Shown here piece by piece: positions 25,392-33,562 of a stretch of 64,000 nucleotides of DNA (positions are counted from its first letter, which is position 1; every line of letters starts with the position of its first letter). The stretch lies in the NCBI GenBank assembly GCA_034432445.1, contig DAOUBX010000124.1, positions 10,179 through 74,178 of the forward strand. Reading direction: 5' to 3'. A model generated the notes under the pieces. The model was not told where the DNA came from and made no database searches. It was given only the letters and a program-made list of their open reading frames with translations. The stretch is from JANWYQ01 sp034432445. Its GTDB lineage: Bacteria; Chloroflexota; Anaerolineae; JAAEKA01. A program made the translations under genes and the position numbers.

Positions 25392-28300
25392 CACCATCGC
25401 CTGTTGACGCACGCCATTCCAGCCGCTGGCTGGTCACGTTGCTGCTGCTGTTCATCCTGCTGGCCGGCTTTGCCCTGCGCGTGTTCCACGTGGACTACGC
25501 CGACGGCCAGTTGCCCCATCCCGACGAACGGTCGACCGTCGCCTTCTACGCGCCGACCATCCGCTGGCCGGCCGAGGGCATCAGCCCGCTGGACAAGCGC
25601 CAATCGCCGTTGAACCCGTTGTGGAGCGTGGAACGACAGGAGCGGCGCAGCTACACCTACGGTCACTTTCCGCTCTATCTGCTCGTCCTCACCGCCAACG
25701 CGGCGCACGAGCTGGCGCCGGTCGCCGAACGGCTGGGCGCCTCGCCGGAGCTGGTGCAAAGGCTGCGCACGGCCAACGGGGTGCCGGGCTTCGCCGTGGT
25801 CGGCCGGGTGATCATGGCCGTGGCCGACACGGCCACCGTGCTGCTGATCTTCTTGCTGGCCGACCGCATCTACGGCCGACGGCGTGGGCGCTGGTGGCCC
25901 GGCCTGCTGGCCGCTGCCTTCTCGGCCTTCACCGTGCTGCAAATCCAGCTCAGCCACTTTTTCGCCGTCGACCCGATCAGCACGACGTTTACGGTGTTGG
26001 CGCTGTACGGCGCGCTGCGCATGGTGGAGGCGGGGCGGGGGAGCGGAAAGGAAGGAAAAGAAGGAAAGAAGGGAAACGGAGGGAAAGAGGGAAAGGAGGG
26101 CACTGGCGGGCGCGGCGGGGCTGGCGCGGCTTGGGCGGTGGTGTGCGGGATTGGCGCGGGGTTGGCGATTGCCTCCAAGTTCAGCGCGCTGCCGATCTTG
26201 GCGGCGCCGGTGGTGGCCGGCTTTCTGATCTGGTGGCGCGCACGCCGGGCCGAGCCGGAGGTCGACGAGGAGCGCGCCGGCCTGGGCGCAGCGCTGCTGT
26301 GGCCGCTGCTGGCGCTGGGCGTGGCCGTGCTCACGTTTGTCGTCACCTCGCCCTTTGCCATCCTCGATTGGGCGAATTTCCGCCAGGCTGTGTTGGTGGA
26401 ACAGGGCGCGATGGTGCAGGGCAAGGCCGACTTCCCCTTTACGCGGCAGTATCGCGGCACGCTGCCCTACCTATATTTCATCGAGCAGCAAATCCGCTGG
26501 GGCATCGGCTGGCCGCTGGGCATCCTGGCCTTTGCGGGCCTGGCCTGGGCACTGCTCAAGCTCCTCATCGGTCGCGGCGAGGACGGCGAGATCGTCATCC
26601 TGAGCTGGATCGTGCCCTACTTCGGCCTGACCGGCCTCTTCCTGGCCAAGTTCATGCGCTACATGGTCCCGGTGACGCCGCTGCTGATGGTTTTTGCTGC
26701 CGGCCTGGTGGCGGCGATTTGGTATGGCGAGGTGTTGGGAAGGCGGGAGCGGAGGCAAAGGAAGGAAACGCGGGAAAGTAGGGAAACGAAGGAAACCAGG
26801 GAAATGAGGGAAAGCGGGGAAAGGGAAGGAATGAAGGGGGCGGAAGAGGGAGAGCTGGCGCTGCTCACGGTGGACGACAGCGCGCCGTCGTCGGCGAGTG
26901 TGCCGGAGCCAGAAGCGCTGTCCCCGGCCGGCGAGCCGGAACCCACCTCACCCCCTGCCGACTACCAACCACCGCTCACCGCTGACCGTTCACCGGCCAC
27001 CGTTCACCGTTCACCGGCCACCGTTCACCGTTCACCGGTCACCGGTCACCGATCACCGGTCACCGTTCACCGTTCACCGGCCACCCTCCGCCGCGCCCTC
27101 GCCTTCGCCATCGCCGCCATCGCCCTGCTCGGCGCGCTCTTCTGGTCCCTGGCCTACGTCAACGGCGTCTACAACAACACGCATCCCTGGATCAAGGCCA
27201 GCCGCTGGATCTACGCCAACGTGCCCGACGGCTCGACCATTGCCTGGGAGCAGTGGGACGACTCGCTGCCCTACGATCTGCCGGAGCCGAACTCCAACCG
27301 CGGTCGCTATCGCTTCATCGACTGGGGCCCCTTCGAGGAGGACCGCGCCGAGAAGTTCGAGTGGCTCAAGAGCACGTTGCGCACCGCCGACTACCTCGTG
27401 CTGTCCTCCAACCGCATCTACGGCGCCGTGGACAACCTACCGGAGCGCTATCCGCTCACCAACCGCTACTACGAGCTGCTCTTCGACGGTCAACTGGGCT
27501 ACGAGCTGGCGCTGAAGGAGGAGAACCGGCCCAATCTCTTCGGCATCGTGGTCGACGACGAGCACGCCGACGAGAGCTTCACCCTCTACGACCATCCCAC
27601 GGTACACGTCTTCCGCAAGGTGCGCGACCTGAGCGACGCCGAGTGGGACGCGCTGCTGGGCGGCAGTTGGGAGGGCGCCCAAGCGTGGTACGTGGGTGAG
27701 CCGCTGCTGATCAGCCGCATCTTCGCCTTGTTCGGCGACGAACAGGGACAGCCCGCCCCGCGCGAGCCCGGCCCCGGCGAGGGACGCAGCCTGCTGCTGG
27801 ATCGGCCGCTGGACGAGCTGCCGGTGGTGCAGGATTTCCGCTGGAACGGCCTCGCCAGCCGGTCTCCCCTGCTCGCAGCCCTGGGCTGGTGGCTGGCCAT
27901 CAGCGTAATCGGCCTGGCGGCGTGGCCGATCAGCTTTGCCCTGTTCACCAACCTGCGCGACCGAGGGTTTCTGCTCGCGCGCAGCCTGGGCTGGCTGATC
28001 ATGGGCTGGGTGGTGTGGATGGCCGCCAGCCTGCGCATCGGCCGCAACGCCTTGCCGTTCATCGTGGCCGCGCTGCTCGGCATGGCAGCCGTGTCCATCC
28101 TCCTCTGGCGACGCAACCGCGACGAGATGGGCGCCTTCGTGCGGGTGCACAAGCGCATTTTGCTGTTCGGCGAGGCGCTGTTCGCCCTCGCCTACGCTTT
28201 CTTCGTTCTGATCCGCCTCTTCAACCCCGACATCTGGCAGCCCTGGAACGGCGGCGAGAAGTTCATGGAGTTCGCCTTCCTCAACGCCATCCTGCGCAGC

Positions 28301-30649
28301 GCCTACATGCCGCCCATCGACCCTTACTTCGCCGGCGGCACCATCAACTACTACTACTACGGCCACTACCTGGTCAACCTGCTGGTCAAGCTCACCGGCA
28401 TCTGGTCGTCCGTGGCCTTCAACCTGGCCATCCCCACCGTGTTCGCGCTGACGGTAGCCAACGTGTTCAGCCTGGGCTATAACCTCGCCGGCCGGATGAA
28501 GCGGGCGCCGGGTGGCGCCGAACGGCCCCACGCCGGCCCTGGGCCAGAGGCGGCGCCGGCTGCCCCCCTCCAGGCCGGCGCCAGCTCGGCTCGGTTAGAA
28601 GAGCCGGACTTACCCCGCAGCGCAGAAATCACCGACGACCAACCACCGATCACCGATCACCGATCACCGTTCACCGATCCGGGGTCACCGTTCACCGATC
28701 CGGGGTCACCGATCACCGATCACCGTTCACCGTTCACCGACCACCGCCTGCTGCGCCCGCGCTGGCTGTGGCACGGGGTGAGCGGCGCGCTGTTGGCAGT
28801 GTTCTTCGTGGCGCTGCTGGGCAACGTGGACGGCGGCGGGCAGGTCCTGCGCAGCCTGGCGCAGCAGTCCCCCAGCAGCTTCAGCAGCAACCTGCCCGGC
28901 GTGCAGACGGCGGTGCGCGCGCTCAGCGGCTTCTGGCATGTGGCGACCACAGCGGCCACCCTGCCCGGCTACCGCTATTGGGACCCCAGCCGCGTGATCC
29001 CCTATACGATCAACGAGTTCCCCTACTGGAGCTTCCTCTTCGCCGACCTGCATCCGCACATGATCGCCATCCCGTTCACGGTGCTCTTCCTGGCCCTGGC
29101 TTACAACTTGCTGGCCGGCTATGGGCAGGGGACGGCGTTGCCGGCGAGCCGTGCTTCCCGGCGGCAGCAGGTCAGCTATTGGCTGCGCAGGCTGACGGGC
29201 AATGGGCTGTACGTAGCGATGGCTCTCAACCTGGGCGCGCTGGCCGTGATCAACACCTGGGACCTGCCCACCTATTTCGGCCTGGCCGTGTTGGCCTGGC
29301 TGGTGCGCGAGTGGCGGTCAGGGCAGTTCAGCGCCGCGCCTGGCCGCGCCCTGCTGCGCACCTTGCTCTTCGCCGGCGGCCTGGGCGTCCTGTCCATTGC
29401 CCTCTACCTGCCCTTCTTCCAGCACTACCAGCCCCTGGCCAGCAGCGGCGTCGGCATCGTCAAAACCAAGACCGAGCTGGGCCTCTGGCTGAACATGTGG
29501 GGCTTCCTCTTCTTCGCTGCGCTCACGTTCGTTCTGGTTGAGCTGCGCCGCCGACCGCCCAGCCGGTGGCCCGAGGATCCGGCCATCGTGCGTTGGCTGC
29601 GCTTAGCACTGGATCACTTCGCCCGGCTCGGCCGAGCCTTGGCTTTGAGCAAGGCCGGCAGTGTCCGCTTAGGATCAGTGGCCACGACAGCGCTGCTTCT
29701 GCTGGCGGTCGGGCTGCTGGCAACGGCGGCGCTGTGGCTCCTGGGCTTCAAGGTGCCGGCGTTGCTGGTGTTGCCGTTGGCCGCGGCCGGTCTGCTGCTC
29801 TTGCGGCGCAGCGCCACCCCCGAAAACCTGTTCATCGCCATCCTGACCTTCACCGGTCTGCTGGTGCTGCTCGGCGTGGAGTTCGTGTACCTCAAGGACC
29901 ACCTGCAGGGCGGCGACTGGCGGCGCATGAATACCCTGTTCAAGTTCTACATCCAGGTGTGGGTCATGCTGGCGCTGGCCGGCGGGGTAGCCTTGCCGCG
30001 CATCTGGGACTTCGTCCAGGGACGCTGGCGGCGCGGCTGGCGCATCGCCTGGTCCGTGGCGTTCGGCTGGCTGCTGCTGCTTTCCCTGGCCTTTCCGCTC
30101 TTTGGCACGCCGGCGCGGCTGGACGACCGCTTCCCGCCGGAAAACGGCCGGCCCCCCATCAGCACGCTGGACGGCATGGCCTACATGGAGCCGGGCACGT
30201 ACACCTGGCACCCTGACCCGCAACAAGCGCCCAACACGCGCATCGAGCTGCGCCATGACTACGACGCCCTGCGCTGGCTGCTCGACAACGTGGAAGGTGC
30301 GCCGGTCGTGGCCGAGGCCGTGATCGGCTACTACCGCGAGGGCGGCCTGCGTGTGGCCAGCTTCACCGGCTTTCCCACCTTGCTCGGCTTTCACCAGGAG
30401 GGGGAGCAGCGCTACGGCTGGCAAACCGGGCCACGCCGCGGCCGGGCCGAGGAGTTTTGGACCACCGTCGATCCGCAACGCGCCCAACAGCTCATCAACG
30501 AGCTGGACATCGACTACATCTACGTCGGCCAGCTCGAGCGCATCGTCTACTCGCCTGAAGCCCTGGCTAAGTTCGACCAGCTCGTGCAACAGGGCGTGCT
30601 GGAGATCGTCTACCGCAACGACGGCGTGGTCATCTATCGCGTGCTGTAG
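25388..30649 (+). CDS. Giant membrane protein: GT39/PMT-like domain fused to a DUF2298 (YYY) domain
   Basis: A 1753-aa polytopic protein expected to move sugars from lipid-linked donors onto envelope acceptors. The first half (about 1-700) is GT39/PMT-like: after the first membrane helix comes the acidic loop QLPHPDERSTVAFY, then further helices and a soluble segment (WEQWDDSLPYDLPEPNSNRG). The second half (about 820-1753) has the DUF2298 signature GGEKFMEFAFLNAILRSAYM and GTINYYYYGHY, LYHPHM-like ADLHPHMIAIPF, and VNTWDLPTYF. Four tandem-repeat inserts sit in hydrophilic stretches (about residues 216-240, 457-480, 528-566, 1086-1120). The C-terminal soluble domain (DYDALRWLLDNVEGAPVVAE) is shared with the next gene. 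No strong ribosome site precedes the ATG. Confidence 0.85.
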   Translation: MTPSPVDARHSSRWLVTLLLLFILLAGFALRVFHVDYADGQLPHPDERSTVAFYAPTIRWPAEGISPLDKRQSPLNPLWSVERQERRSYTYGHFPLYLLVLTANAAHELAPVAERLGASPELVQRLRTANGVPGFAVVGRVIMAVADTATVLLIFLLADRIYGRRRGRWWPGLLAAAFSAFTVLQIQLSHFFAVDPISTTFTVLALYGALRMVEAGRGSGKEGKEGKKGNGGKEGKEGTGGRGGAGAAWAVVCGIGAGLAIASKFSALPILAAPVVAGFLIWWRARRAEPEVDEERAGLGAALLWPLLALGVAVLTFVVTSPFAILDWANFRQAVLVEQGAMVQGKADFPFTRQYRGTLPYLYFIEQQIRWGIGWPLGILAFAGLAWALLKLLIGRGEDGEIVILSWIVPYFGLTGLFLAKFMRYMVPVTPLLMVFAAGLVAAIWYGEVLGRRERRQRKETRESRETKETREMRESGEREGMKGAEEGELALLTVDDSAPSSASVPEPEALSPAGEPEPTSPPADYQPPLTADRSPATVHRSPATVHRSPVTGHRSPVTVHRSPATLRRALAFAIAAIALLGALFWSLAYVNGVYNNTHPWIKASRWIYANVPDGSTIAWEQWDDSLPYDLPEPNSNRGRYRFIDWGPFEEDRAEKFEWLKSTLRTADYLVLSSNRIYGAVDNLPERYPLTNRYYELLFDGQLGYELALKEENRPNLFGIVVDDEHADESFTLYDHPTVHVFRKVRDLSDAEWDALLGGSWEGAQAWYVGEPLLISRIFALFGDEQGQPAPREPGPGEGRSLLLDRPLDELPVVQDFRWNGLASRSPLLAALGWWLAISVIGLAAWPISFALFTNLRDRGFLLARSLGWLIMGWVVWMAASLRIGRNALPFIVAALLGMAAVSILLWRRNRDEMGAFVRVHKRILLFGEALFALAYAFFVLIRLFNPDIWQPWNGGEKFMEFAFLNAILRSAYMPPIDPYFAGGTINYYYYGHYLVNLLVKLTGIWSSVAFNLAIPTVFALTVANVFSLGYNLAGRMKRAPGGAERPHAGPGPEAAPAAPLQAGASSARLEEPDLPRSAEITDDQPPITDHRSPFTDPGSPFTDPGSPITDHRSPFTDHRLLRPRWLWHGVSGALLAVFFVALLGNVDGGGQVLRSLAQQSPSSFSSNLPGVQTAVRALSGFWHVATTAATLPGYRYWDPSRVIPYTINEFPYWSFLFADLHPHMIAIPFTVLFLALAYNLLAGYGQGTALPASRASRRQQVSYWLRRLTGNGLYVAMALNLGALAVINTWDLPTYFGLAVLAWLVREWRSGQFSAAPGRALLRTLLFAGGLGVLSIALYLPFFQHYQPLASSGVGIVKTKTELGLWLNMWGFLFFAALTFVLVELRRRPPSRWPEDPAIVRWLRLALDHFARLGRALALSKAGSVRLGSVATTALLLLAVGLLATAALWLLGFKVPALLVLPLAAAGLLLLRRSATPENLFIAILTFTGLLVLLGVEFVYLKDHLQGGDWRRMNTLFKFYIQVWVMLALAGGVALPRIWDFVQGRWRRGWRIAWSVAFGWLLLLSLAFPLFGTPARLDDRFPPENGRPPISTLDGMAYMEPGTYTWHPDPQQAPNTRIELRHDYDALRWLLDNVEGAPVVAEAVIGYYREGGLRVASFTGFPTLLGFHQEGEQRYGWQTGPRRGRAEEFWTTVDPQRAQQLINELDIDYIYVGQLERIVYSPEALAKFDQLVQQGVLEIVYRNDGVVIYRVL
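26034..26102. repeat. In-frame 9-bp purine repeat (GGAAAGGAA type) inside the GT39-DUF2298 gene
   Basis: Successive 9-mers GGAAAGGAA, GGAAAAGAA, GGAAAGAAG, GGAAACGGA and similar encode a GKEGKEGKKG stretch after the segment RMVEAGRGS. The unit is a multiple of three, so copy changes keep the frame. Confidence 0.7.
26757..26832. repeat. In-frame 9-bp purine repeat (GGGAAANNN type) inside the GT39-DUF2298 gene
   Basis: GGGAAAGTA, GGGAAACGA, AGGAAACCA, GGGAAATGA, GGGAAAGCG and neighbours encode a charged KETRESRETKETREMRESGE stretch between two membrane-domain regions. Confidence 0.7.
26970..27085. repeat. Heptanucleotide array (CACCGTT type) inside the GT39-DUF2298 gene
   Basis: About sixteen 7-mers CACCGTT, CACCGGC, CACCGGT, CACCGAT in a row. 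Translated they give HRSPATVHRSPATVHRSPVT, a 7-residue protein repeat per 21 bases, just before the helix FAIAAIALLGALFWS. Confidence 0.75.
28643..28747. repeat. Second heptanucleotide array inside the GT39-DUF2298 gene
   Basis: 7-mers CACCGAT and CACCGTT with two GGGGT interruptions encode ITDHRSPFTDPGSPFTDPGS and on, placed before the helix GVSGALLAVFFVALL. Confidence 0.75.
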
Positions 30650-30656
30650 TGTGCGC

Positions 30657-30680
30657 ACCACGATCTTGGAAGATCGTGGT
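30657..30680. repeat. Hairpin between the two DUF2298 genes
   Basis: Perfect 11-bp stem ACCACGATCTT/AAGATCGTGGT with a GG loop, five bases after the stop. It is followed at 30706-30740 by CCAATCTA-type repeats. No T run, so termination is uncertain. Confidence 0.5.
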
Positions 30681-30748
30681 ACAAGCGCGATGCTCGCAGG
30701 CTCTACCATCAACCAATCTACCAATCTGCTCTACCAACCCACCCATCC

Positions 30749-33481
30749 ATGTTGCCACTCCTTGCCTTCTGGCTCATCACTCAGTTGTTCACCCTAGCCG
30801 CGTGGCCGCTGGCCTGGCGGCTGTTCGCAGCCTTGCCCAGCCGCGGCTATGCCCTGGCCAAGCCGCTGGGGCTGCTCCTGGTCACCTACGTGCTGTGGCT
30901 GGCCGGTAGCCTGGGCTTCCTGCGCAACAGCGCGGGCGGCATCCTCTTCAGCTGGGTCGTTGTGGCGGCGGTCTCGCTGTGGCTAGGCCGGGCTGGTTGG
31001 CAGCGCGACGCAACCGGCCGACGGCCCTGGTTGGTCTGGCTGGCGGCCAACAAGCGGCTGATAGTCGTCACCGAGCTGCTGTTCTTCGTCGCGTTGGCCG
31101 GCTGGGCACTGGTGCGCAGCTACAGCCCGGAGATCACCACGGCCGGCGGCGAGAAGTTCATGGAGCTGACCTTTCTCAACGGCATCCTGCGCAGCGAGCA
31201 GTTCCCCCCCCTCGACCCCTGGCTCTCCGGCTTTGCCATTAGCTACTACTACTTCGGCTACGTCATGCTGGCTGCGCTCACGCGGCTCAGCGGGCTGGCT
31301 GCCGGCGTCGCCTTCAACGTCGGCCTGGCCACGTGGTTTGCCCTGACACTGACGGCCGCCTTCGGCGTCGCCTTTGACATGGCCGCTGCGCTCCTGGCCC
31401 GCGCTTCCGTTCCACCCGCCGCCGCGGCCTCCCAATCTCCCAATCTACCACCTTCCCAATCTCCCAGTCCACCCGCCACTGCGGCGTCCCCCTCCGCCTA
31501 CGTTGCCGGCCTGCTCGGCGCGCTCTTCGTCGGCGTGGTGAGCAACCTGGTAGGCTTTCTCGAGTCGCTGCACAACCTGGGCGTGGGCCCGCTGGCCTTC
31601 TGGCGCTGGCTGGACATCAAAGACCTGAACTGCCTGGGCGGGGCGACCTACACCGAGCCGATCGCCAACTGCCCCAGCCCTGGCGGCCTGCTACCCGACC
31701 GTTTCTTCTGGTGGTGGCGCGCCAGCCGCGTGATCAACGATCGCGATCTGTTAGGCCACGCCGTGGAAGTGATCGACGAGTTCCCCTTCTTCAGCTTTCT
31801 GCTCGGCGACATGCATCCGCACGTGCTGGCGCTTCCCTTCGTGCTGCTGGCCGTCGGTCTGGCGTTGGCGCTGGTGCTGCGCGGGGGAGAGGAAAAGCTG
31901 GGAAAGGAGGGAAAGGAAGGAAACGTGGGCCGAGCGGGCGTCCATCGAGAAGGCGGCGTAGCAGGACTGTCACCGGCCACCGGCCACCGGTCACCGGTTA
32001 CCGGTCACCGGTCTCCGGTCACCGGCCTCCTCAGCGCCTTCCCCCTGGGCGCGGTCGGCTTCGTGCTCTACGCTCTCTGCCTGGGCGGGCTGGCCTTCCT
32101 GAACACGTGGGACTTTCCCATCTACGTCTTCTTGGTGACCTTGGCGCTGGGCGCAGGGTTGGCCTGGCGGCAGGGCGGGCTGAGCTGGGGTGTGGCCGGA
32201 CGGGCGCTGCTGGGCGGTTTTGCCCTGGGCGTGGCCGGCGTCGTGCTGTACCTGCCCTTCTACATCGGCTTCCAATCACAGGCCGGCGGCATCCTGCCCA
32301 ATTTCATCTTCCCCACCCGGCTGGCGCAGTTCTTGGTCATGTTCGGGCCGTTGTTGGCAGCCGCAATCTTCTTGTTGCTCGCCCTGAGCACTGACCGCCG
32401 CAACGTGCTGCGGAGCTGGCTGCGCTTCTTTTTGCTAACCGTGCTTGCGCCCATCGCCTTTCTGCTGATCATGCTCATCGTCGGCGTGGCCACGCCCGGC
32501 GGCCAGGAGCTCATCAGCCGGCTGCGCGACCTGCCCGTGGTGCGCGAGCAAGTGGGCGACGCCTCGCTGGGACAGATCGTTGCGCAAGTGCTCAGGCTGC
32601 GTCTCGGCAGCCCGTGGACCTACCTGCTGCTCGCCGGCCTGCTCGCCTGGGTGCTCGCCTTGCTGGCCCTGTGGGTGCGCGCCTTGGCCAGCCCCCAACG
32701 CCAAGACACCCAATCTACCACTTCACCAAATCTACCAGTCCACCACTCCCCTCCCGTCGCCTTCGCGCTGTTGGCCCTCCTCACCGCCTTTTTGCTCACG
32801 TTCAGCGTGGAGTTCGTCTACCTGCGCGACACCTTTGGTGTGCGCATGAACACGGTGTTCAAGTTCTACTACCAGGCCTGGGTGTTGCTGGCGCTGGTGG
32901 CGGCCTTCGCCGTGGTCTATCTGGCCCACTTTGCCGGCCGCTGGCTGCGCGGCGTGGGGTTGACCGTCATCGGCCTGTTGACGGTCGCCGGGCTGTTCTA
33001 CCCCGTGTTTGCCACCTACACCCGCGCTGAGCAGTTCGCGCGGCCGCCTACGCTCGACGGCACGGCCTACCTGGCGCGCGATAACCCCGACGACGCAGCC
33101 GCCATCGCGTGGCTGCGCGCCAACGTGCCGGGCACGGCCACCGTGCTAGAAGCTCCCGGCGGTTCCTACTCGTACTTCGGCCGCATCTCCGCCCAGACCG
33201 GCCTGCCCACCTTGCTCGGTTGGGACGGACACGAGCTCCAGTGGCGCGGCAACACGGTCGAGCAAGACAAGCGACGGCCCGACATCGACCGCATCTACCG
33301 CAACGCCCAGGGCGCCGAGCTGCAGCGGCTGCTCGAGACCTGGCAGATCGACTACGTGATGGTCGGCGAGCTGGAGCGGCAGACCTATGGCATTTCGCCG
33401 CAGTCCGAAGCGCGTTTTGCCCGCGCCATGGACCTGGTGTACGATGGCGGTACTGTGCGCATCTACCGGCGTCGCGGCTAA
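30749..33481 (+). CDS. DUF2298 (Chloroflexi/archaeal YYY family) membrane protein
   Basis: A 910-aa polytopic protein, paralogue of the second half of the preceding gene. GGEKFMELTFLNGILRSEQF and FAISYYYFGYVML are the YYY-family signature; FLLGDMHPHVLALPFVL and LAFLNTWDFPIYVFL match the other conserved blocks, and the end (IAWLRANVPGTATVLEAPGG, IDYVMVGELERQTYG) repeats the soluble C-terminal domain of its neighbour. The family is thought to act in envelope glycosylation by association with GT39 and Agl23-like proteins (inference from context; the reaction is not established). Four low-complexity inserts fall in hydrophilic loops. Starts at the ATG directly after a CCAATCTA-rich leader. Confidence 0.85.
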   Translation: MLPLLAFWLITQLFTLAAWPLAWRLFAALPSRGYALAKPLGLLLVTYVLWLAGSLGFLRNSAGGILFSWVVVAAVSLWLGRAGWQRDATGRRPWLVWLAANKRLIVVTELLFFVALAGWALVRSYSPEITTAGGEKFMELTFLNGILRSEQFPPLDPWLSGFAISYYYFGYVMLAALTRLSGLAAGVAFNVGLATWFALTLTAAFGVAFDMAAALLARASVPPAAAASQSPNLPPSQSPSPPATAASPSAYVAGLLGALFVGVVSNLVGFLESLHNLGVGPLAFWRWLDIKDLNCLGGATYTEPIANCPSPGGLLPDRFFWWWRASRVINDRDLLGHAVEVIDEFPFFSFLLGDMHPHVLALPFVLLAVGLALALVLRGGEEKLGKEGKEGNVGRAGVHREGGVAGLSPATGHRSPVTGHRSPVTGLLSAFPLGAVGFVLYALCLGGLAFLNTWDFPIYVFLVTLALGAGLAWRQGGLSWGVAGRALLGGFALGVAGVVLYLPFYIGFQSQAGGILPNFIFPTRLAQFLVMFGPLLAAAIFLLLALSTDRRNVLRSWLRFFLLTVLAPIAFLLIMLIVGVATPGGQELISRLRDLPVVREQVGDASLGQIVAQVLRLRLGSPWTYLLLAGLLAWVLALLALWVRALASPQRQDTQSTTSPNLPVHHSPPVAFALLALLTAFLLTFSVEFVYLRDTFGVRMNTVFKFYYQAWVLLALVAAFAVVYLAHFAGRWLRGVGLTVIGLLTVAGLFYPVFATYTRAEQFARPPTLDGTAYLARDNPDDAAAIAWLRANVPGTATVLEAPGGSYSYFGRISAQTGLPTLLGWDGHELQWRGNTVEQDKRRPDIDRIYRNAQGAELQRLLETWQIDYVMVGELERQTYGISPQSEARFARAMDLVYDGGTVRIYRRRG
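31430..31479. repeat. CCCAATCT-type pyrimidine repeat inside the DUF2298 gene
   Basis: CCCAATCT recurs at short intervals and encodes SQSPNLPPSQSPSPPATAAS in a loop between helices. The same word occurs in the gene's own leader (30706-30740). Confidence 0.6.
31891..31926. repeat. 9-bp purine repeat inside the DUF2298 gene
   Basis: GGAAAAGCT, GGGAAAGGA, GGGAAAGGA, AGGAAACGT encode EKLGKEGKEGN in a loop after a membrane helix, the same repeat class as in the preceding gene. Confidence 0.65.
31969..32030. repeat. Heptanucleotide array (CACCGGT type) inside the DUF2298 gene
   Basis: Eight or nine 7-mers CACCGGC, CACCGGT, TACCGGT, CTCCGGT encode SPATGHRSPVTGHRSPVTG directly before the next membrane region. 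Confidence 0.7.
32707..32750. repeat. AATCTACCA-type pyrimidine repeat inside the DUF2298 gene
   Basis: CAATCTACCACTTCACC and AATCTACCAGTCCACC copies encode TQSTTSPNLPVHHSPPVA in a hydrophilic loop. Confidence 0.5.
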
Positions 33482-33493
33482 GCAGTCAGTTCC

Positions 33494-33544
33494 CCCCTAC
33501 CCAGTTCCCCGGAAACTTCGAGTTTCCGGGGAACTGGGTAGGGG
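33494..33544. terminator. Perfect 23-bp hairpin after the DUF2298 gene
   Basis: Arms 33494-33516 and 33522-33544 are perfectly complementary over 23 bp around the loop TTCGA; the inner part is GGAAAC/GTTTCC. It begins 13 bases after the stop and is followed 18 bases later by the next ATG. There is no T run, so it may stop or process the transcript, or be a dispersed palindromic repeat; the same GGAAAC/GTTTCC core closes the hairpin at 63490-63543. Confidence 0.55.
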
Positions 33545-33562
33545 CAACGGCACGATAGCAAC

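Noticed and set aside
26970..27085. Possible CRISPR array (regular short repeats)
   Set aside because: Units are 7 bases without unique spacers, lie inside an ORF, and no cas genes are present.
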